Below are positions 58,328 through 64,000 of a DNA stretch of 64,000 bases, one piece after another (position 1 is the stretch's first letter; every line of letters begins with the position of its first letter). Both the position numbers and the translations under genes were made by a program. The notes below the pieces were generated by a model that saw only the letters and a program-made list of their open reading frames with translations, made no database searches and was not told where the DNA came from. The stretch is taken from contig NZ_QYRN01000005.1 in assembly GCF_003583935.1 (NCBI RefSeq), positions 349,076-413,075 of the forward strand. Reading direction: 5' to 3'. Source of the DNA: Aureimonas flava. Its GTDB lineage: Bacteria; Pseudomonadota; Alphaproteobacteria; Rhizobiales; Rhizobiaceae.

Positions 58328-59184
58328 GAGGGAGCCAAGCTGTCCGCTAGCACGGTCGCGAACCGCTCGGCGGCGGTGAGCGCACCGAACTGCCAGACCG
58401 GCGGCAGGACCGAGACACGCCCGGCGCGCACGCTCGGCAGGCTCCGCCAGAGCGCGCTTCCGGCGAGACCATCCGGCAGCCCCGGCGAGACCATGAGGAG
58501 ACGGGCACCGCTACGGGCGGCGATCTCGCCGAGGCCGATCGTGGAGAAGCCCCAGGGGTTGGTCGCGCCGGAAAAGGCGTTGTCGAGACCAAGCCGCGTG
58601 AAGACGGCGTCGAACAGGCTGCCCCGGCCGTAGACGTCGGCGTGGCGCTCGTCGACGAAGTTGAGGACGAGGATCGGCCGGCGCTCCCACGCCTCCAAGC
58701 GCCTGCGCTGCGTCTCCATCGCGGCGTCGAAGCGCTCGATGACGTCGCGCCCTGCCGCCTCGCGGCCGGTCGCCGCCGCGATGGTGCGGAGCGCCTCCTG
58801 CGACCGGTCGAGCGGTCGCCGCGTCGTCCCGTAGATTTCGAGCGCGAGGGTCGGCGCGATGCGGCGAAGGCGTCCTTCGGCCGGCCCGTATCCCGAAAGG
58901 GCGAGGATGAGATCGGGCCGGATCGAGGCGAGGCGCTCAAGGCTCGGCTGGCTGCGCAGCCCGAGGTCGATCGTGCCGGGCGGCAGCGCCGGCTCGCCGA
59001 CACGGCCGGCATAGAGCGCCGTTTCCGCGACGGCGACGGGCCTGACCCCAAGCGCCAGCACGAGTTCCGCCAGCGCCCAGTCGAGGACGGCGATGCGTTG
59101 CGGCGCGCCCGCGCGCGCGCCGCCTGCCCCGCATGCGGCGGCGAGGAGCGCCGCCGCCAGGACGTCGCGACGCGACGGGTTCAT
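58324..59184 (-). CDS. fhuD: Siderophore ABC transporter substrate-binding protein (FhuD-like)
   Basis: A 286-residue periplasmic binding protein of the FhuD/BtuF-like group that accepts ferric siderophores. The N-terminus (MNPSRRDVLAAALLAAACG) has paired arginines and a hydrophobic stretch, so it may use the Tat route or be lipidated at the Cys. AVLDWALAELVLALGVRPVAVAE starts the first lobe; a long helix joins the lobes. It starts two bases after the receptor stop and overlaps the permease start, so the three genes are one translational unit. Confidence 0.88.
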   Translation of the reverse strand: MNPSRRDVLAAALLAAACGAGGARAGAPQRIAVLDWALAELVLALGVRPVAVAETALYAGRVGEPALPPGTIDLGLRSQPSLERLASIRPDLILALSGYGPAEGRLRRIAPTLALEIYGTTRRPLDRSQEALRTIAAATGREAAGRDVIERFDAAMETQRRRLEAWERRPILVLNFVDERHADVYGRGSLFDAVFTRLGLDNAFSGATNPWGFSTIGLGEIAARSGARLLMVSPGLPDGLAGSALWRSLPSVRAGRVSVLPPVWQFGALTAAERFATVLADSLAPS

Positions 59185-59186
59185 GC

Positions 59187-61715
59187 TCAGAACTTCACGT
59201 TCATCGTGGCGTAGACCATCCGCCCCTCGCCGTAATAGCACCCGACCGGCGCGATGCAGGTCGAGACGTATGTCTTGTCGAGGAGGTTGGTCGCATCGAC
59301 CTTCAGCGTCACGCCCTCGTATTTCGGCGACAGGGCGCCGAAGTCGTAGCGCACGGAGGCGTCGAAGAGCGTGAAGGACGGGATATCGAACCTGTTGGCG
59401 TTGTCGCCGAAGGTCTGCCCGGTGTAGCGCAGCCCGCCGCCGAGGCCGAAGCCGTGGAGCGGGCCCTCGCCGAACGTGTAGTCGAGCCACGCGCTCGCCT
59501 GGTGTTCCGGCACAAAGGCGAGGCGATTGCCGAGCGTCGAGGCCGCCGCGGCCGAGCTGGGGTTGGCCTTCGTGATTTCGCTGTCCTGGTAGGCGTAGGA
59601 TGCGATCAGCTCCAGCCCGTCCGCCAGTTCGGCCTTGCCCTCCAGTTCGAGCCCGCGGATCTCCACCTCGCCGGTCTGGACGCTGAAGCTGTAGTTCAGG
59701 GGATCGGGCGTGAGAACGTTGGTCTGCGTCAGCTGGAAGGCGGAGAGGGTGAAGAGCGCGTTGATCCCGGTCGGCTCGTATTTGAGCCCGACCTCGATCT
59801 GCTCGCCTTCCGTCGGATCGAAGGCGCTGCCGAGACGGTCCGTGCCGGCGGCCGGCTGGAACGACGTGGCGTAGCTGACATAGGGCGTGATGCCGTTGTC
59901 GAAGCTGTAGAGGAGGCCGGCACGCCCGGTCAGGGCGCTGTCGCTCTGATCGGTGGTGCGGGTGGTCGAGGTCGAGACCGTTGTGGTGTCGGTCGTCGTG
60001 TCGGCCCAGTCCTGGCGCAGGCCGCCGACGAGCGACCAGCCGCCGAACTTCACCTGGTCCTGCGCGTAGAGGCCGAGCTGGCTGCGCGTCTGGTCGATCA
60101 CCGTCGCCGGCTTGGGCACCTGCGCCGTCAGGCTGTAGCCGGGGCTGAACACGTTGTAGGGGAAGGCCAGATAGCCCGGCACGCCGCGCGGGAAATTGAC
60201 GTATTGGAGATTGCTCTCGGAAAAGTCCGAGCGCTCGTCGAGATAGTCGAGGCCGATTAGCGCCGTGTGCTCCAGCGGCCCCGTGTCGAAATGGACCTCG
60301 GCCTGGTTGTCGACCGTGAAGAGCTTGGCGCTTTCGGGGAAGGCCCAGGCGTAGCGGCCGAGATTGGTGGCCGAGCAGAGCGAGGTCGTGGGGAAGCAGA
60401 AGCCCTGGACGCGCTGCGAATGGGTGTCCACCTCGCCGTAGCGCAGGTTCTGGCGGATCTCGACCTGATCGGACAGCTCGTGGGCGAACTCGTAGCCCGC
60501 GAACCACTGCTCGTTCTCGAAATGATCGTATCCCGGCTGGCCGATGAAGGTGCCGCGCTCGATGAAACGGCCCGTCACCGGGTCGGGGTAGAGCGTGCCG
60601 TCGGCGGGAAGGCCCGGCGCCTGTCCGCCCCCTGGCGCGTCGATCCGCTGATACTGGCCGAGCAGCGTGAGGCTCGTCGCATCGCTCGGGCGCCACGTGA
60701 GGGAGGGTGCGACGAAGAGCTTGTTCTCCTCGACGAAGTCCGTCTCCGTGTCGGTCATCCGGCCGAGCGCCGCGATCCGCCCGAGCCACCGGCCCTCCTC
60801 GTCCAGCCGCCCGCCGAAATCGCCGGCGAGTTCCGCCCGGCTGTAGCGTCCGCCCTGGACCTGGATCTCGCGCACGCGCTCCTCGGTCGGGCGCTTGGAG
60901 ACCATGTTCAGCGTGCCGCCCGGATTGCCCTGTCCGTAGAGGAGCGAAGCGGGGCCCTTCAGCACCTCGACCCGTTCCAGGCCGAACGGCTCGATGCGCG
61001 GCTGGGAATAGCCGCGCGCGCCGAAGGGCAGGCGCAGTCCGTCGAGATAGCGGCCGGGGGTGAAGCCGCGCACGGTGAGCCAGTCGTGGCGCAGATCGGA
61101 GTTGCCGTACTGCGCGATGACGCCCGGCGTATAGCGGAGCGCCTCCGTGACGGTCTGCGACCCCTGCCGCGCCATCTGGTCGGCGGTGACGACGTTGATC
61201 GCCTGCGGCGTCTCTTTCAGCGGCGTTTCGGTCTTGGTGCCGGTGGCGCTGCGCGTCGCCACGATCCCGTCGACCGGGCCGAAGGCGGACTCGCCCCCGC
61301 CGTCCACGACAACCATGTCGAGAACCACCGTGCCGTCGGCCGCGACGCCACCCGCCGCCTCGCCGGGGGCCTCGACCAGGAGCGTCCGGGGCGAGGTGAA
61401 GCGATAGGTCAGGCCGCTGCCGCTCAACAGGCGCGCGGCCGCCTCGTCCGCGCTCAAGCGCCCCGACACGGCGCCGGACGTGCCCGCGATCGGACGCGAG
61501 CCGCCGCGTACGATCTGGACGCCCGTGACCGCGGTGAAGTCGGCCAGGGCCGATAGGAGCGGCTTGGGGGGAATGCGGAACGCATAAGTTTGCGAGCCTT
61601 GAGCGAAGACGGGGACCGGACCGGTCCCGCCCACGAGCCCGCCGCACAGACCGAGCGCGACCGCCGTTGCCGACACGCCGCCCCGCAGGCACCCCCACAC
61701 CGTCGTCTTCACCAT
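59187..61715 (-). CDS. TonB-dependent siderophore receptor with STN signalling domain
   Basis: An outer membrane ferric-siderophore receptor of about 842 residues. After the signal peptide, an STN domain (about residues 45-100 of the mature start, with FRIPPKPLLSALADF) contacts the FecR protein. The plug domain contains PQAINVVTADQMARQG and SLLYGQGNPGGTLNMVSKRP, and the beta-barrel ends in the usual terminal phenylalanine (NVKF). Best match is the FpvA/FoxA-type siderophore receptors; the ligand is unknown. The ATG at 61715 is preferred over a TTG eight codons upstream. Confidence 0.94.
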   Translation of the reverse strand: MVKTTVWGCLRGGVSATAVALGLCGGLVGGTGPVPVFAQGSQTYAFRIPPKPLLSALADFTAVTGVQIVRGGSRPIAGTSGAVSGRLSADEAAARLLSGSGLTYRFTSPRTLLVEAPGEAAGGVAADGTVVLDMVVVDGGGESAFGPVDGIVATRSATGTKTETPLKETPQAINVVTADQMARQGSQTVTEALRYTPGVIAQYGNSDLRHDWLTVRGFTPGRYLDGLRLPFGARGYSQPRIEPFGLERVEVLKGPASLLYGQGNPGGTLNMVSKRPTEERVREIQVQGGRYSRAELAGDFGGRLDEEGRWLGRIAALGRMTDTETDFVEENKLFVAPSLTWRPSDATSLTLLGQYQRIDAPGGGQAPGLPADGTLYPDPVTGRFIERGTFIGQPGYDHFENEQWFAGYEFAHELSDQVEIRQNLRYGEVDTHSQRVQGFCFPTTSLCSATNLGRYAWAFPESAKLFTVDNQAEVHFDTGPLEHTALIGLDYLDERSDFSESNLQYVNFPRGVPGYLAFPYNVFSPGYSLTAQVPKPATVIDQTRSQLGLYAQDQVKFGGWSLVGGLRQDWADTTTDTTTVSTSTTRTTDQSDSALTGRAGLLYSFDNGITPYVSYATSFQPAAGTDRLGSAFDPTEGEQIEVGLKYEPTGINALFTLSAFQLTQTNVLTPDPLNYSFSVQTGEVEIRGLELEGKAELADGLELIASYAYQDSEITKANPSSAAAASTLGNRLAFVPEHQASAWLDYTFGEGPLHGFGLGGGLRYTGQTFGDNANRFDIPSFTLFDASVRYDFGALSPKYEGVTLKVDATNLLDKTYVSTCIAPVGCYYGEGRMVYATMNVKF

Positions 61716-61810
61716 CGTCTTCGAACCCCTCGACCCCAACCGGCAAAACTCGCCGTCGAAGAGGGGAACGAATAACCGGACTTAATCCCTCAAATTATCC
61801 GGGCGCCCGG

Positions 61811-62776
61811 TCATCGGTAGATCACGGTCGCCACGCCCGGAATCTCGGCGACGTGCAGCCCGAGTCCCGTCCGCAGGGCTTCAAGCACCGCGCCGGGATC
61901 GCGGACGCTGAAGACGCCGGACATCGTCATCGAGCGAAGCGAGGCGTCCGACACGAGGATGCGGCCCGTCTGCATGCGGGCGAGTTCGTCGACGATCCGC
62001 GACAGGGGGGCGGCGTCGAGGACCACGATCCCGCGCCGCCAGGCATGGGCCGTCTGGACATCGACGCTTCGCACGGCGCCGAGCCGCCCGCCCTCGGCCG
62101 AGACTTCCTGTCCGGCCGTGAGTTCGATGCGGCGGTCCGGCGTCGAGACACCGACGCGCCCCCGTTCCACGGACACCCCGACATGGTCCGCGTCGCCCTC
62201 GACGGCGAAGGCGGTGCCGAGAACCCGCGTCTCGACCGTGCCCGCCGAGACCTCGAAAGTCCTCGCCTCGTCGTGCCGCACGTCGAGAAAGACGCGCCCG
62301 CGCAGGAGCTCGACGCGGCGCTCCGGCCCCGCCATGTCGACCCGGATCGCCGTGTCCCCGTCCAGGAACGCGGAGGAGCCGTCGGGGAGAACGATCTCGC
62401 GCTGCTCGCCGGGACGCGTCGCATGGTCGGCCATCGCCCGGTCGATCAGACCGGCATCGCGCAAGACGCCGAGACCGAGGCCGACGGCGGCGAGGCTCGC
62501 CGCCACCGCCAGGGCGCGGAACGCCGGTTTGAGCCTCGACGGGCGGCGCGGCGTCCGGCGGTGCCACCCGTCGCCTCCCCACTGCGCGGCCGGGCCGTCC
62601 ATCTCGTTCCACAGGCGCTTGGCCGCCTGGAACGCGTCATGCCGGTCGCGCCCCCCGGACAGCCAGGCGCGAAACGCGAGCCGGTCGGCGCGCGTCACAT
62701 CCCCTCGGTTCATCCGCACGAACCATTCGAGCGCCTGCCGCTCGGTCTCGTCCCGCTCTTCGGTCGAAGAAGGCAT
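61811..62776 (-). CDS. fecR: FecR family anti-sigma/regulator protein
   Basis: A 321-residue transmembrane regulator. The N-terminal cytoplasmic part (ALEWFVRMNRGDVTRADRLAFRAWL) is the DUF4880-type domain that binds the sigma factor; a membrane segment lies at about residues 88-108, and the periplasmic FecR domain (GEQREIVLPDGSSAFLDGDTAIRV) follows. Its C-terminal region resembles an STN fold. It passes the signal from the loaded receptor to FecI. It lies between the sigma factor and the receptor gene, as in all such systems. Confidence 0.93.
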   Translation of the reverse strand: MPSSTEERDETERQALEWFVRMNRGDVTRADRLAFRAWLSGGRDRHDAFQAAKRLWNEMDGPAAQWGGDGWHRRTPRRPSRLKPAFRALAVAASLAAVGLGLGVLRDAGLIDRAMADHATRPGEQREIVLPDGSSAFLDGDTAIRVDMAGPERRVELLRGRVFLDVRHDEARTFEVSAGTVETRVLGTAFAVEGDADHVGVSVERGRVGVSTPDRRIELTAGQEVSAEGGRLGAVRSVDVQTAHAWRRGIVVLDAAPLSRIVDELARMQTGRILVSDASLRSMTMSGVFSVRDPGAVLEALRTGLGLHVAEIPGVATVIYR

Positions 62777-62844
62777 CCGTCACGTTCGTTCGTGTTCAGT
62801 CCGCGCATGTCCTGCGGCGAGAACGTTTTTAAGCGGCGCCACCC

Positions 62845-63348
62845 TCAAAACAAGTCGCGGTTCCGGCGCCAGTCGCGGCAGAACAGAAGGGCGGACATGA
62901 GGTCCTTCTCCACCGTCGAGACCGACACGCCGAGCCGGTCGGCGATCTCGGCATAGGAGAGGCCGTCGAGCTTGGAGAGGAGAAAGGCGCGTTGCGTGCG
63001 CTCCGGCAGACCCCGCAGGGCGGCGAGGAAGTCCTGCATCGCCTCGCGGTCGGCGCAGGCGGTCTCCTGCGAGGGAGGGGCGGTCGCCACCTGCTCGGGC
63101 CGCAGGGCCGCCAGCGCGTCGCGCCTGCGCCGGTCCTGGCGGATCCGGTCGATCGCCAGGTTCTTGGCGGACTGCACCAGAAATCCGCGATCCTGCGCCG
63201 TCAGGTCGTGCTTGGCCAGATTGACGAAGGTGTCCTGAACGACGTCCTCGGCCAGGAAGGCGCAACCCGTGATCCGCCGGACGATGCGTTTGAGGCGGCT
63301 CTCCTCTTGGAGGAAGAGGGCGGCGATCGCGGATGGCTGTTTGGACAT
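62845..63348 (-). CDS. fecI: FecI-type ECF sigma factor
   Basis: A 167-residue extracytoplasmic-function sigma factor. Region 2 includes FLAEDVVQDTFVNLAKH and region 4 the helix-turn-helix LSYAEIADRLGVSVSTVEKDL. I set the start at the ATG 63348; a TTG five codons upstream also opens the frame. Activated through FecR, it should transcribe the receptor gene. Upstream, an AT-rich TTCTAAATCATAATAG stretch could bind an iron regulator (RirA/Fur type), but this is a weak call. Confidence 0.93.
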   Translation of the reverse strand: MSKQPSAIAALFLQEESRLKRIVRRITGCAFLAEDVVQDTFVNLAKHDLTAQDRGFLVQSAKNLAIDRIRQDRRRRDALAALRPEQVATAPPSQETACADREAMQDFLAALRGLPERTQRAFLLSKLDGLSYAEIADRLGVSVSTVEKDLMSALLFCRDWRRNRDLF

Positions 63349-63873
63349 GGACGCCGCGGGCAACGGTTGGATCGACTATGCCAGGGTTTCTAATCGTGCC
63401 CGCCGAAAGCGCCAACTATTATGATTTAGAAGACCTCCAAGGCGATTGCGGCGCCTGTTCGGAGCAGGAGCGAAGCGGTGATTGCAAGACTTGATGATAT
63501 GCTGTCCGGCAGCTCGGATCGGCCTGAATCGCGCGGCCATGCCACGTCCAAGTAAACTCTCCTTTTCCGAAGTCGTGGGCGTGCCACACGACCGAACTAG
63601 GGTTTGAATGCTCGAAACTCGGTGACCGCTTGTGTCCCATACCTCCGGAAAGCTGCCCGACCGCTTTCCACCCGAGTTCGCCTATCGGCGCGATCAAAGG
63701 CAAAACCCCAAAGCAGCCTTTGGTTTGCTCGCAACCGTAGATTCTCAAGGTTCAGTTCACCGATATCCGTCGCAAATTGATCAGCACCTACAGGGACGGC
63801 GTATCCATCGAGCTTTCAATGTCGGCTAGGCGGTCCCAGGCTGGTCAGGGGGGCGAGGGCTTAGGGCCAAAAT
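63349..63873. other. Gene-free region between fecI and the IS element
   Basis: No supportable gene in about 525 bases. Frames such as 63632-63829 plus and 63419-63748 minus are short, lack ribosome binding sites and match nothing I know. The left end holds the AT-rich candidate iron-regulator site ahead of fecI. The remainder may be degraded remnant DNA pushed apart by the insertion sequence. Confidence 0.45.
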
Positions 63874-64000
63874 TGAACCGCCCCGGGTTTGTCGGAGGCT
63901 CCAACTCTTGAGAGGATGGAGCCATGACGAAGAGAACACCGCCGTTTAGTCCCGAGGTCCGCGCCCGTGCGGTTCGGATGGTGATGGATCACCGTGATGA
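63874..64000 (+). mobile_element. IS3-family insertion sequence, left end, cut by window edge
   Basis: The terminal sequence TGAACCGCCCCGGGTTTGTC beginning at 63874 resembles the left inverted repeat of IS3-group elements, and a transposase OrfA frame starts 50 bases inside. The right end, orfB and the target duplication lie beyond the window. Confidence 0.75.
63924..64000 (+). CDS. IS3-family transposase OrfA, partial
   Basis: The frame begins MTKRTPPFSPEVRARAVRM and continues past the end of the window; this is the start of the helix-turn-helix OrfA of IS3-type transposases, which is normally completed by a -1 frameshift into orfB. GAGGATGGAGCC precedes the ATG as a ribosome binding site. 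Only 25 codons are seen, so the family call rests on this N-terminus and the terminal repeat. Confidence 0.75.
   Translation, partial: MTKRTPPFSPEVRARAVRMVMDHRD

Noticed and set aside
63419..63748. A 109-codon minus-strand frame between fecI and the IS
   Set aside because: Rich in Ser, Cys and Trp with no recognisable motif; likely chance in AT-richer DNA.

Overview
The window is GC-rich chromosomal DNA from an alphaproteobacterium, most likely a Hyphomicrobiales (rhizobial-order) species, possibly near Aureimonas/Aurantimonas; I can support the family only weakly. The evidence is the gene order: ccmABCDG, sdhCDA..sdhB, atpHAGDC without the F0 genes, and the obgE-proB-proA-nadD-rsfS-rlmH-envC-ctpA-deacetylase-rppH run. 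Codons in these genes almost all end in G or C.

Layout. 1-394: gene-free leader. 395-3749: cytochrome c maturation genes ccmA, B, C, D and G, with an acetyltransferase gene between ccmB and ccmC. 3746-8062: MFS transporter with a coupled 41-residue membrane peptide, Nudix hydrolase, YigZ/IMPACT protein, TerB-family protein, YciB. 8119-12954: ftsY (split by a 9-A tract), mtaB, dapF, TauE/SafE permease. 13149-18383: rplS, SBF-like symporter, leuC, diguanylate cyclase, GNAT. 18547-24732: sdhC, D, A, an App1-like (DUF2183) gene, sdhB, msrA, dps. 24835-29060: transaldolase-family aldolase, priA and two small hypotheticals. 29274-34494: F1 ATP synthase operon with a small cysteine-motif gene between atpD and atpC. 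34575-47287: a long minus-strand housekeeping block (rppH, ctpA, envC, rlmH, rsfS, nadD, proA, proB, obgE, rpmA, rplU).

At 47610-47699 is a tRNA-Ser(CGA) gene. Directly downstream, base composition and codon use change: about 8.5 kb (47.7-56.2 kb) is an accessory island. It holds a ribbon-helix-helix regulator preceded by four 10-bp-phased GTGC boxes, a 5-methylcytosine methyltransferase, a MORC/MutL-like GHKL ATPase, a Z1-domain superfamily-2 helicase-like protein and a DUF4420 PD-(D/E)XK nuclease-like protein. All five are tightly packed on one strand. They match the MORC/Z1 restriction-modification-like architecture predicted computationally by Iyer, Abhiman and Aravind, but the usual AIPR partner is not seen. 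Beside it lie a divergent orphan protein that looks like a class III nucleotide cyclase and a serine recombinase. This island is the most interesting part of the window.

The right end (56.4-63.3 kb) is a GC-rich iron-uptake cluster on the minus strand: FecI-type sigma factor, FecR anti-sigma, STN-domain TonB receptor, FhuD-like binding protein and fused double-length FhuB permease. No ABC ATPase gene is present at the island junction. The window ends inside an IS3-family insertion sequence.
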